Shown here: positions 22,880-35,026 of the stretch, one piece after another | Numbering within the stretch: the stretch's first letter is position 1 | How the letters are laid out: each line of letters opens with the position of its first letter | From: Capsicum annuum | Lineage: Eukaryota > Streptophyta > Magnoliopsida > Solanales > Solanaceae | Assembly: GCF_002878395.1 (NCBI RefSeq) | Contig: NC_061118.1 | Coordinates: 133,332,564 to 133,396,563 of the forward strand | Direction: 5' to 3' | DNA: 64,000 nucleotides | Position numbers and translations under genes: made by a program | The notes under the pieces: generated by a model | Told to the model about the DNA's origin: nothing | The model's input: the letters and a program-made list of their open reading frames with translations, nothing else | Database searches by the model: none

Positions 22880-24290
22880 AAACTCCACCTTGGCACCCGG
22901 ATCTTCCTGCTCATCATCCTCTACCATGATTTCTTCCCGTATTCTCCCTCTAAGTTGGGCTGGTAAGGGTCTACTAATGCCATGGGGTAGAGATTGTAGC
23001 CAGGTTTCATAGTTTTGAGTGCACCTTGGACTTTCCTCTAGAGTATCGACACCTAGCTTTATCCGTTATTCTAGAATTGCTCATATTTGCCTTCCCCCAC
23101 GACTTGGTCTTTAAAGTACTCTACATCCTTTAGAAGCTCCATTATTGGAGGGACGTCTTGCATCCTACCCAACTGATGCATCACCTTTCTTGGACTGTAA
23201 GGCCTAGTAAAATTAAGTCCTATTAAAACTAGAAAGAGTTGCATTTGATATCCAATTAAAATTTTCTTAGGATGAAACTACATATAGGACCAAAGATTGT
23301 TGTCCGGAGTTCTGGATTCGAGAAATTCGATCCAGGAATTGACTCCCATAGGAAAAGAAAATTTATCAAAATGCATTCTCTATTGCATGGCTTGCACTCG
23401 ATCATTCAAACAACCGTCGATCACATCTGCTTTAATCAAAGAAGGCGTATGCAAATGCTCCATCATCCACAACTGTAATATCAGATTACTCCCCTAAAAA
23501 AACTGTACCCCTTCTTTTACTTCAGCTAAAGTCTTATATATTTTTGTTAAGATCATTGGTACAATGGTGACCTCATCTTTTTTCTTGAATAAAGCTATCA
23601 GCACTGATGGTAGATGGGTATTGATATATCTCTCATCTAACGGGAACACTAAGATACCCAACAAAGCCAGACAAAAAACTTCAAGACGACGTTGTTCCCA
23701 TATTTTTTTGGTAGTACAGAATTCATCCCAAAAGTAGTCGAAACCCTCTAAGGACCAAAATCTAGCAAACAAATAGTCAAAGGAAATCCAAGATTGTTTG
23801 AGACATCCTAGATTCTTGTTATCTTTCAATCCACAGAGTCAAAAAAATCTCTTACGAGTATGATTATGGGCTAAAATCATCTGTTGACCCATATAAGTCA
23901 ATTGAAACAAATGAGATATTTTTGCCAGGGTAGGAGTCAATTCACAACTTCCGAAACTAAACACCAAATTATTTGGATCCCAAAAAGTCAATGCAGCTTC
24001 TATTAGATCCGGACAGGGCGTGAAATCCATGAGTGCTACAAGATTTCCTAACACTTTCCTCACTTCGTGCTTTTTAAAGTAATTGAACTTGCCCCACCAC
24101 TTGATCAACTTTTTGGGTACCTTGACAACTATAAGGACTGTAGAATTTGTGAACAGATCCATCATGTAATAACAGATAAGATATTATCTCAAAAATTTGA
24201 TAAGACCAAAAGGTTCCCAACCATTGGGAATTTGATGCGAACATACATCGATGGGACAAACCGCTTCATGACTCCAATTCACTGAACAGT
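22880..24290 (-). pseudogene. ORF1 upstream of gag (DUF7745-like), broken
   Basis: This is the extra reading frame before gag that marks Ogre-like elements; its function is unknown. Segment 23839-24165 reads LIKWWGKFNYFKKHEVRKVL, LDFTP-like MDFTPCPDLIEAALTFWDP, then NNLVFSFGSCELTPTLAKIS. This pattern (WW...L..H...V...LG; I.AL..FWD...VF.F...E.TPTL.EI) is the plant retroelement domain I know as DUF7745. Segment 23494-23829 continues with WISFDYLFARFW, EQRRLEVFCLALLGILVFP. Weak homology continues to about 22900 (YSPRKVMHQLGRMQDVPPI near 23150). Stops and frame changes disable it. Confidence 0.7.
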
Positions 24291-25320
24291 AACACTGAAT
24301 AAAATCAGCCCACTTGGCTAACAAATTTAGATTATGGGTTGAAAGACCTAGGCTAATTAAGGATTAAAGAACGAAACTAAGACTTGGCCTGAGAGACGTG
24401 ATTATAGATAGACAATGAAAGACGTCAATAAAATCTTTTTGAGTTTTTCAATTTGACACTTCACATAAAGCTGGCACCAACGATTATGAAAAAAAAAATC
24501 TTTTTGGATATTTTAGTTATACAAAACTTCTACTATCTTTTTTATGCATTCCTCTTTTATAAAAATCTCCTATTAAAAGAAATCTTTTTCAAATTTTCAA
24601 GTTATGGACACTTACTAAGGAAACAAAGAAAAATCTTTTTGATGTTTTTGTTTTTGACAAAATGAGTGCAAAAGGTAAAAAATCTTTTTGAATTATTGAA
24701 TTGTGAAAAACAAAATACATAAAAAACATTAAAGTCTATGAAACCTTTTTTGACTCACTTTTTTTTTTTTTTCCTTTTTTTTCCCAAGCACACCTTACTT
24801 CTAACACATGCTTTCCTCGAATCAGTCCGTTAAATGACCACATTACCCTAAAAGATACAACATTTAGCACATGGGGATGCTTTAAAGGTGAGTCTCCTAC
24901 AAAGGGTCGTATGGGCCCCGCTAGGTCTCAATATGATGCAAACAAGAATGACCTAAAGGCGGAACTACGTTGTGGTTTATTAACAAGGCCGTTCAAGGGA
25001 GCATATGGTCGATAGTGGCTGTTTTTCTTTCCTAATACTCCATACATCCAATGACTCCCCCTCCTAAAATAAGGGTGACTCAAGTAGAGTTTATACGCAT
25101 GACATACACTCCGAGACTTGTTGCAGAAAGAATTGACTCGAGTTATGAAAATGATGCCAGATATAAATCGGTAACATATAACGAAAAACTGTAAACAAAG
25201 AGTACAGAAATGCACAATAGTGATAACAATAACACAAACAATAATTACAAACAATGTTTATACACCCATAATGCCAAACAAAGCTGATACGACTTAAAAA
25301 ATAAGCCTGAATTCTGAAAA
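24291..25320 (-). other. 5' leader of Tat/Ogre-like element
   Basis: About 1 kb separates the PBS from ORF1, with no coding domain. Between about 24430 and 24760 the word AAATCTTTTTGA or close variants recurs roughly six times at uneven 45-85 bp spacing, which suggests an old tandem repeat. A T-rich run lies at 24758-24784. Confidence 0.6.
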
Positions 25321-25339
25321 GTCCCCAGCAGAGTCGCCA
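25321..25339 (-). other. Primer-binding site of Tat/Ogre-like element
   Basis: The minus strand reads TGGCGACTCTGCTGGGGAC, four bases inside the 5' LTR. This sequence is the usual Tat/Ogre primer site, reported as complementary to a tRNA-Arg 3' end. It looks undamaged. Confidence 0.85.
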
Positions 25340-25343
25340 GAGC

Positions 25344-27469
25344 TATCACACCCCCTTTTTTCACTCCAAAAAAAGATATTGTTTTACGTTCGAAAGGATT
25401 TTATTATTAAAGTGACAAAATGAAGATTTTTTCTTTTGAAAAATGATTATTTATATTTTTTGTTCAGAGTCGCCACTTGGCATAATTCGGTGTGCCAAGT
25501 CACCTTTGAAAATCCTTCTCAAAACTGTTTGACTTTTTAAAACTGGTTTGCGAACAGAGATTCTAGTTAAGGAATTCTGTTGACCGAAAAAAAGGTGTTA
25601 GGCACTCCTCGATCCCATGGTTTGAACACGATCGCTTGGCGGAGTATATTGGCTAATTTAATACTATAGAATGTATAAACCACACAAAAAACACACAAGC
25701 AAATCAATCAAACAAACAAATAAAAATTCAAAAGCAAAATAATGTAGGGTCCAAATTATACAGTCCAAAATAAAAATGTACGGTAAGGTAAAACCTATTC
25801 TATTCTAAACTAATCCTGAACTAAACTCCAACCCGCCACTTCGGTCCTTCATCACGAACGTCCTTCGGGTACAAAATACTTTGGGGCATTCCCCGGCAAA
25901 CAAACACAAATACCTCGGGGCATTCCCCGGCCAAAGAGTACATATAAATTAAATAAGATAACTAGAAAAACATTCAAAACACACATTTAAACATTCAAAA
26001 CATTCAATCAACACATCACTCCTAAATTTTGCCTACCCGAACCTATATTGCCTATCCATTTCAACATATCATAAATTTATCACATTCATACTTATTTCGA
26101 ATTAAACAAAAGATAACAAATCATAATTAATCTACATTCAACTTTTATTAATTTCTCCATTCCTTCCCCTATTCATTACCAATCTCACAACTCCGTCAAT
26201 CCTTAAGTATTCAATTTCGAGATAAAGATAAGATAATAATAATCAACATGGCTCAAACAAGCTCACAAACACTCCACACAACCACAACATTTCAACATAT
26301 TTTGAGATAATAATAAAAATAGTAGAGTTGAGGGATGGACCTTAATGCCGCTTTTGATGAATATTATTCGACGAAATAAAGAAAACCCACTTATGATAAC
26401 TTCAACTTAAGCCTCAACGGCGAATCTATCCAGCTCGATATAGAGAGACTGAAACCCAAAACTAAACTCAACGAATGAGTCAAGACAAACCGAAACCTAA
26501 AGCCCCAAACCAGTAACGAATACCCCAGAACCTAAGACAAAATTAGAACAGCACCAGAACAGTCCCGTACATAAAATATCACAAAAAATTAATTTAAAAT
26601 GGGACCGCCCTTAGTGAAGGATCCCGACTGTTTTAGATTTTTAGAAGAAACTCAATGTTTTCATCTTGATCCACTCCAAAATTAGAAGAAATATGAAGAA
26701 TTTTTTAGATTTATGGAAGTAGGTCGACCGAACGACGAACCCAAGACCTGTTCCAGGGGATTTTCATCCAGAAAAATCTAGAAATGAGATCAATTCTCTT
26801 AATCGTTCACTGTTTAGATCATTTTCTTCCCCTTTCTAGTTTATTTTTTTCCTTTTATCTTCTGATTTTGGCTTTCTTCGATCTGTTCTCCCTCTCGATC
26901 TATTACTCTCAACCCCTCTTTTCCTCTGTATGAGTGTCGTGTGTGAATCGTGAGAAATGGTAGTGTGTGTTTACCTGTGATTGTGCCCAGAAGAAGATAA
27001 GGAGAAAAAAAAGATGGATTCTCTCCATTCTTCTCTTATCCGTCCTTCTTTAAATATCGCACAGTGATTGTATTTATAGAAAAAAATGGGAATTTAGCTT
27101 CTCTTTCTATTAGGAATAGGACAATTCTAAGAATATTCTCTCTCGGGGCCTACACTTTTGTTTCCTTTATGAAATGGTTTCAAATTGGAAAAAATATGAG
27201 GGTGGAAAATTGGGGTGATGGTGTTGTTTTTAATTGGAGGGGTAAGGGTTAGGTGTCTATTTTTGATTGGGTGAGTTGTTGCAATCTTTAAGATAAGACA
27301 AAATTAGTTAGGGTTTATTATCTGGATAAAAACAAACGGGAATAAATAAATAAGTAAAAGATGAGGTGGTTATTCATTTGTTTTTCTTGAAGAAATTTAT
27401 AAGATAGGATCAAAGTACGTGATAACGGAGTAAGGATTATTTTTGATGGGACAAAATTATGTGTTTACA
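25344..27469 (-). repeat. Tat/Ogre-like element 5' LTR (right)
   Basis: It starts TATCACACCCC (TG mutated to TA) and ends GTGTTTACA on the plus strand, paired with 10072-12097. It includes about 100 bp near 25960-26060 that the other LTR lacks. It would hold the element promoter, but I could not place a TATA box or start site with confidence. Confidence 0.88.
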
Positions 27470-29696
27470 ATTTTTATATAGATATAAGTTTCATTATCAT
27501 TTATCTAGTGTTTAAAGTGCTTTCGAGCTGAAAAATGTTCATAGAAAACACTTGGAGTGAAGTTGAGTTAAAATCTTTTGTTATCGACTGAATTTTGGCA
27601 TTCTATTCTACAAGGGTTAGATTTGAACATCTATAACTTCTAGAATATATGTAATTTTTGGTCTCAAGAATGACAAAATTAAATATAATAGAGTTCTCTT
27701 TCCAACACCACTGATTTCGCCTTAATCCAACACCCGAGCAAAAAGTTATCAACATTTTCGTGAGGAAATAGTAAGGGTGCATGATAAGGGCATGGCATGC
27801 CCTCTAAGCTCTGTGATAAGAGTGTGGTAGGCCCTGTTGATTCACGTTAAAGGTGTTATACTCCCCTATTCCCAGAGATGCTTAAACCTGCATTTCTTTT
27901 TAATTTTTCGAGGGCAAACTAGTCATTTATGTCCAAAATCATCCTATAACTAATAGTAACGTGATTTTATCATCCCGTTACCCCAAAAACACAATTTATT
28001 TTCTCCTAATTTCTCAAGAACACCAAATAAGGGTTGTTATCCAAGAAAGTCAACATCTAAGTCAAATTTAAGTTTCTTCGCTATGTTTTCTCACCAATTT
28101 CATCATCAATGGTATGGGAAATGGATTCAAGTTTTCATATCATTCCTAGGCTAGGGTTCAAACTTCAAAGTTAAGGATTAAAGCTTTTATCTGAATTTCT
28201 TCAATAAAAACATATATCTCTTCCTTAAATTGATTTTTATATAAAAGCATGTATTTAATTGATATCCATGTCGTTTAATTATTTGATTTTGAATGATGGG
28301 TTGAGGGTTTTGAATGATTGATACTAGGTTGGTTTTCCCATGATTTAGGAATTGTTATTTATGCTTTATTGATAGATTTTGAAATTCATTGGGTGCATGG
28401 GCATGGTTAATGGGATATGTGTCGTGGAATTCCCCAAATTCATTTGATAAATCACGGGCATAGTGTAGCCCCCAAAATAAATATATTTGGGTTTTAAAAT
28501 TGGTAATAACCTCAACCCACCTTATGAATTGGCTTTAAAACATGATTATATGCATAACTTAACTATTTTTGAAACTTTCGCATTGCATAAAACGTTAATG
28601 GAATACAAATGGTTTTGAAAGGCCCTAGTGGTCATGATTTGATTTTAAATTAGAGCTTCAGGATCGTGGATTCCCCTAAGTTGATAGAATTGGAATGGCA
28701 TGATGAATTTGGCTTGCCAACTCTTTTAATTGGTATGATGATACCATTGATAATGCCTTATTAGATAATTCCTCGGTTAAATAGATAGGTTTATGTGCAA
28801 ATATTTTAATTAGACTTAAAGGGGGTTGTGTATCTTACCATGAAGGTAGAGGTCCCGGTGGGACCAATACTGGAAACCATGTTTACAAGCGTGGGGTCTT
28901 TGTGATCGTGTGTATAGTTCATACTTTATAAATATATTTTGGATTGGATGGGGTAAGATGGACTACCTGGACCTTCCTTGGATTTCTCTGGTTCATGCGG
29001 CTACATGCACTAGGCCCTTTCAATAGGTGAGCTAAAGCCATATCGCCTGTGGGTGACTTTAGGACAGACAGAGCTACACAATCCTTGTTAATAATTTTAA
29101 ATCTCATGCTAAACTTGTTCCCTATCCTGACATTTTATATGTGTGTGTGTGTATGTATATATATGTATGTATGTGAATATGTACATTGTATTTTGGATTG
29201 ATTTTGAAATGGTATATTTTATTCCTACCCTGAGTTACATGCTAGCACTTACCCCGCTAACCATCCTAGGATGCTATATCCGTTCATGATGTAGGGTCTA
29301 AAAAAACTTCTTTTACCCTTGTGCAGTGTTAGGTGGATTAGCATATCTGTCAAGCTGTTGTGAAGTGGTGAGCTTCCATCAATGAAAGGCATTATCATTT
29401 TATTGTTCTTTTATTATTGATTAAATACCTATGGATTCCTTGCGGTCATGGTTGGGGTATGTATCGACCTACTCGATATTTGTTTCTTAGAGGATTTTGT
29501 GGAGAACTGTGGGATTGGTTAGTATTTAAACTCTTCAATTCTATTTGAGTTATCTTAACTATCTTGTTATGGTTTTTTATATCTTTCGCTGTTTATTATT
29601 TTTTTATGATCATGAGGTTAGGCGATGGGGGTGGTCTCTGATCTATGGTGGAATTGAGATACCCGTCACGGTCAGAACCCAATTCAGGTCATGAAA

Positions 29697-32600
29697 AGCT
29701 TGGTATTAGTACACAATTCAGGATCATTGGGTGTCTACAAAGCCATGTCTAGTAGAGTTTTGCTTATGGGTGTGTTGTGCACCAGACATACAATTAAGAG
29801 GCTATGATGCATTTAGGAAATGTTTCTCAATCTTTTATACTCTAGATCTTACAATTGTGTTGTCCATATGAAAGTTATCCAAATTCCTTCCAATTTTGTT
29901 AACTATGTCTCATCACCGAGGCGGTAAAAGTGCAAAAAGCTTCATAACAGTATGGTCCTTTATGAAGGAGTTATCAAAAGTTATAAAATGGAGCAAAGGA
30001 TTGAAAAGAGTCCAATAGTGCATCAAGGTATATTGATTCAAGTGTATACCTCTAACTTCATGAATCATGATTTTCAGCCTAAGGTAAGATGTGTAATTTT
30101 TCCCTTTCAAGAACTTTATTGCAGATGTCTCACTTAATAAGAGAGATTTATGTCAGAATATTGGGATAGTATTTCTATCTTAGAGGTAGTATACATGGGG
30201 TTGTTATGACCTATGAGTAGTAAGATTATCCCAAGGTTAGTGATATAAAGTTTTATATTTAGAAGTGGAGGTGAGGGTAACTTTTTAGTAAAAAGGGATA
30301 GTTATAACTGCATGACCTTTAAGTGAGTTTTAGAGGTAGTATACTCTTATGGTGTTGGTTAAGGTTCCCAAAAAAAAAATTAGCAAGCCTATGGTAGTCG
30401 GTAAAAGAAATTGGTTTTTTACAATATTTGCCTCTTTAGTTCAAATAAGTAAGGAGCTCACGAGGGCTAGATATTCTAGTAGTAAAATAAATCATAGATT
30501 GTGAATATAAGGATTGGCCGGCTAATAATTTATGAATTTAGCATTCACTTGGTGAGATCTTAGCAAAGGGGGGAGGGGGTCTCCGTAGTGTTTATAGAAT
30601 TTTAATGGTAGTTGGGATGTATGCATGGGCAAGTGGATGTAATGTGAGGGAGGTGAATATTCTATAGACCGTAGTGGGTTATATTATAAGATTCAGATCG
30701 ACTATACTTATTATGTAGCTATACACATTGATTTTTTTCTAGTAGTTGTAAACTAGAATAGTATGTGAGATGACCTACTATGAATATTAAGGTGTAGTAG
30801 TAAAGTTTTGAAGAAGAATGTCCTTGTGGGCTGTAGTTAAGTTACATAAGGAATTTAGGTGGACCACTCTATTTGATGGACTATTATATTATGCGGGATA
30901 TTTCATTAGTGGTGCATGATTGTTGCTAGACAATAAGTTTGACTTTAGATGTTGATTGTGGTGATATAAATGTTAGCTCGAGGATAGAGATGCAAGATTT
31001 GTGGGAGTGAACTTTGTAGGCTTGATATAATGTGTAAAAGAGATTGGGTTGATGACTTATGAAATATTGGAGTGGGTAATTGTGATATATGCATGAGGTT
31101 TAGTGTTGAATTAGAAATGGTGGCTAAATCATTAGATGGATAAGAGCCATAAGTTGTAAGAATAAAGTATACTTGGTTTTGAGTTATGAGTGGCATGTAT
31201 ATCTAGTTTATGTTCTTAAATTTCTTGGTATAGAGAAGTCTATGGAGTTGTTATATGGTGTTATATAGAGCTGAATTGAGGGAGAAATAGATAGACTATT
31301 TGAACTCTTGGTATAGTGTTGTTAAATTATGAGTTTACGATATTAGAGGTGCAACGCTAGTATTCTAAGTAGTTGAAGATGAAGTATTATGTGTTTAGAA
31401 GCATGAAGTATTATGTGTTTAGAAGCATGAATGTCTATGTCCATGAAAATGGTAGTTATAAGATAATAACTTGGGAGGTTAGAGGGAGTTATGATTAGTA
31501 TCCCTGAAGGGGTGTCCTAGAAGGAATTTAGCATTTTTATATTGAAGTTATCGAGGGGAATTTGGAGTTTATGTGCATAGTGATACCCCCATGGTGCAGA
31601 GTGTTGTGCTTATAGATTTAATGAGGGGATATATTTTCACAATTGGGATAATGACCTTTGAGCTAAAGGGAAGGTGGCATAAATCTTGAATTTTCTCATG
31701 GTGGTGAGTTTTTGGGATGAGTCATGATAAATTTATTCTTACTCTAGAAAATTCCTCCTATTTTTGAAGCTTATACTATAGTCCCTCAGTTACTCTCCTT
31801 ATGCCAAAATGATAGTGGTTATGGAAACATTGTAGTGTTTTAGATAAGAGAGTGGATGATTGTTACTGTAAAATTTTGGTGTGGCTACTCGAACTACGGT
31901 TATAGATGAAGCGTGAAGAGAGATGAAAATTTTGTTATGTGAAATGGTTATCAAGGAAATGTATGGTGAAAATCTTTTTGAAAGTGATTGAAGTTACTGG
32001 GTTTTGGGTAGGGAGATCCGTAAAGTGGGTGTAGTAAAGATAGGCTTGAATGTTGTGATTGATAGATATACAACCATTGTTTTTGTTGATAGTACTCATT
32101 ATAAGACACGACGTTGTTGATTATAGTAATAATACAGAGTATTAATCTTGGATGGATGTACGATATAGAGCCCTGCAGCTTAATTTTGTACCTTTTAACA
32201 TGGGATCAGGCTCTAATATGGAAGCAAGGTATAGTTAGACTCTAGCTCTTGTAGAGATGTGTTTTGTGGGGAAATATTAAGATTGAAATGATTAAGTGTC
32301 GTATTCGTAGCTAAATTCATAGTTGAGAAATATTGCTATATTTGAGGACTATTAGATGTATCATTGGAGGTGGAGAATGCTTCTATTCTTATGTCCCGCT
32401 TAATCTTGTTCGTGTTTTGTATCAATCTTAATCAAGTTGAGGATTCCTGGAAAAAAATTCCATTCATTACGTTGTTATGATCATGTTTCATATTACTCAT
32501 GCCCATTAGGGATATTAAAAGGATGTCTTGGAAAAGTTTATGAATTTTAGGAACGGGTTCGGTGATATTTTTGGATTCCAAGGCAGCGAGCCTCCGCGAT

Positions 32601-32942
32601 AAGGTCATGTCACAAAGGTTAAACTCTGCATATTGGCGGGGTACGGTCCGCGCTATTGGCATGCAATACCTATGTTTTAAATTCATCTAGTTTTTTATTT
32701 TCTTACTTAGGGTGAGAGGGTTTTAGTCTTTTACCTCTTGTACCACCTTAGTCTTGTTTTCTCATGATCTGTGCTTACACGATTTACTTAGTGACACCAT
32801 GAAACCCTTTTAGTTTGATGCCTATATGTGTCTTTTCGAGGGAGAATTCCTAATGTGATGTTACATACTTTATTCCATACTTCTAAAGCTTCAATAAGTT
32901 CCTACCATTCTTCGAGGACGAATGATTCCAAAGGGGAGATAA
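29697..32942 (+). mobile_element. Internal region 2 of tandem gypsy array, essentially non-coding
   Basis: This is a near-parallel copy of 6763-9996 (3246 versus 3234 bp), readable side by side from the leader (TCTACAAAGCCATGTCTAGT) to the TTCGAGGACGAATG block. It ends with the PPT AAAGGGGAGATAA before LTR 3. A 37-codon frame from ATG 29905 starts MSHHRGGKSAKSFITV. Its counterpart in copy 1 keeps the same frame and stop, which is compatible with a gag-start relic. A short direct duplication of GAAGTATTATGTGTTTAGAA lies near 31382-31428. No polymerase or integrase sequence was found on either strand. Confidence 0.7.
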
Positions 32943-34284
32943 TGTAACACTCCACATTTTTGGGCTAGAATTCAAACCTTTATTCCTATGTGTATAAACC
33001 CAAACCAAATGATTTCTATATAGATATAAGTTTCATGATCATGTACCTAGTATGTAAAGTGCTTTTGAGGTGAAAAATGTTCATAGGAACTTTTGTTATC
33101 GACTGAATTTTTGTATTCGCTCCTACAAGGTTCAATTTTAAACATTTATAAATTTTGGGATATATGAAATTTTTGAGCTCAAGTCCCTCCAAATTAAAGA
33201 TAATTGAGTCCTTTTTCCAACGCTGAAGATTTTGCCTTAATCCAACACCTGAGCAAAAAGTTATGAGAATTTTTGTGAGGAACCAATGAGGGTGCACAAT
33301 AAGAGTGTAGCATTCCCTCTAAGCTCCAACAAGAGCGTGGCATGCCTTATATGCTCTGCGTTAAAGGTGTGACACGCCCCTATTACCATAGATGCTAAAA
33401 CCCACATTTATTTACAGTTTTTTGAGAGAAAACTAGTCCTTTACATCCTACATCATCCTATAACTAATACTAACATGATTTCATCATCCTATAATCCCAA
33501 ATACACAATTTCTTTCCTCCCAAATTCTCAAGAACACCAAATAAGGGACATTCTCCAAAAATACAACTTCCAAGGCTTCAAAATCTAGTTTCTTCGCTAT
33601 GTTTTCTCACCAGTTTCATTATCAAGGGTATGGGAAACAAATTCTAGTGTTTATATCCATTCCAAGCTAGTGTTCAAGCTTCAAAGTTAAGGATTCAAGA
33701 TTTTATCCATATTATTTCCATCAAAAAGGCATGTATCTCTTCCTTAAATTAATTTTATATCAGAACATATAGTTAATTGTTATCCATGTAGTTTAATTAT
33801 TGGATTTTGAATGATGGGTTGAGGGTTTTGAATGATTGACACTTGGTTGGTTTTCCCATTGTTTTGGAATTATTATTATGCTTTATTGATGGATTTTGAA
33901 ACTCATTGGGTGCATGGGCATGGTGAATGGGATGAGGGTCGTGGATTCCCCCAAATTGATTTTATAAATTATGGGGGTCGTGGATTCCTCCAAATAACTA
34001 GATTTTGGTATTGAAATTGGTAATAACCTCAACCCACCTTATGAATTGGCTTTGAAACATGTGTATATACATAACTTAGGTTAATGGACAAAAGTGGTTT
34101 TGAAAGGCCCTAGTGGTCATGATTTCATTTATAGATCTTGGGGGTTAATGATTTCCCCAAGTTAATGGAATTGGAATGACATAACGAATTTGGCTTGCAA
34201 TCTCCTTTAATTGGCGTGACGATACCATTGATAATGCCTTATTGGAAGATTCCTTAGTTAAATGGATGGGTTTATGTACAAATT
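32943..34284 (+). mobile_element. LTR 3 of tandem gypsy array, 3' truncated
   Basis: It starts TGTAACACTCC right after a purine tract and follows LTR 1 and LTR 2 for about 1.34 kb. Similarity stops abruptly at about 34284 (after GGGTTTATGTACAAAT). The last 0.9 kb expected from LTR 1 is missing, so the array ends in a deletion or recombination junction, not at a clean LTR end. Confidence 0.8.
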
Positions 34285-34995
34285 AAAAACCTACCTTAAC
34301 TTGGGTTTCCTGTCAAGTAGCGCTTGATTTATTATCGCGACACAACCCACATCACTACTTCAACCATATTTATTCACCTTCTTCCTCCTATTTAAAGGCC
34401 ATATTCTCACTTTCTTCTGACTTATTGATTATTTAATTTTAAGGCTCCTCTTTCATCTTTTCAACCTGGGGCTTAATTTGTGGCGTGATCAACTTTATGA
34501 GATAGTTTGAATGGTGGCTTGCACTCCACCACCCTACAATCATCCACTTCCATAGCCATGATCATGTACAAATCCTTATAGTATGTAGGTAGATTGAGTG
34601 TTTTTTTTACATTGAAGAATAAATCTTCATCATCCAGTCTCATTATTAGAGTGCCCTATCTAACATCAATCAGTGCTCCTCTCATCGCCAAGTATGGACA
34701 TCCCTGTATGATCAGTACACTTTCATTTGTTTCATAATCAAGAACTATAAAATCAGCAGGAAGAATGAACTTACCAACCTTAATAGCTCATATTCTGTGA
34801 TTCTTTTAGGAGCAACTCTTGTTTGGTCCGCCATTTAGAGAACCGCAGAACATAACCTCTATTTCCTCAATCCACGAGTACTAAGCATAGATATGGGTAT
34901 TATATTTATGCTCACCGCCATATCACTCAAAGCGTAGACCACATTACTATTACCAATATGTATATGGAGGGTGAAACTTCTGGAGTCCTTTAGCT
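34285..34995 (-). pseudogene. Protease region of minus Athila-like element, degraded
   Basis: On the minus strand, fragments resemble the Athila protease. VVYALSDMAVSINIIPISML stands where intact copies have D-L-G-A-S-I-N, so the catalytic D-x-G motif has become D-M-A. Further on are EDLFFNV-like and DDEDL-like words around 34600. It is full of stops. Nothing like RT follows before the junction at 34284, so pol is deleted or lies elsewhere. Confidence 0.6.
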
Positions 34996-35026
34996 TTGTC
35001 GGCATCTTGCTCATCATCACTGAACT

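Larger units (their letters stand above)
10072..27469 (-). mobile_element. Tat/Ogre-like Ty3-gypsy retrotransposon, near complete, minus strand
   Basis: This is a 17.4-kb element with LTRs of 2026 bp (left) and 2126 bp (right). The target-site duplications are ATTTC (10067-10071) and ATTTT (27470-27474). On the minus strand the order is 5' LTR, PBS, long leader, ORF1, gag, protease, probable intron, RT, RNase H, archaeal-type RNase H, integrase, long 3' region with tandem arrays, PPT, 3' LTR. An extra ORF before gag, a second archaeal-type RNase H and the TGGCGACTCTGCTGGGGA primer site are traits of the Tat lineage, and of Ogre-like members in particular. Many stops and frameshifts make it non-autonomous today. 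Confidence 0.88.
9997..29696 (+). mobile_element. LTR 2 of tandem gypsy array (interrupted by Tat/Ogre-like element)
   Basis: The LTR starts TGTAACACCC directly after a purine tract and ends near GGTCATGAAA at 29696, just before the decayed PBS TTGGTATTAGTAC. Removing the 17.4-kb insertion (10072-27474) leaves about 2.30 kb, which matches LTR 1. It serves as 3' LTR for internal region 1 and 5' LTR for internal region 2, so the two units share it. A TG/TA-rich microsatellite lies at about 29139-29177. Confidence 0.8.
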
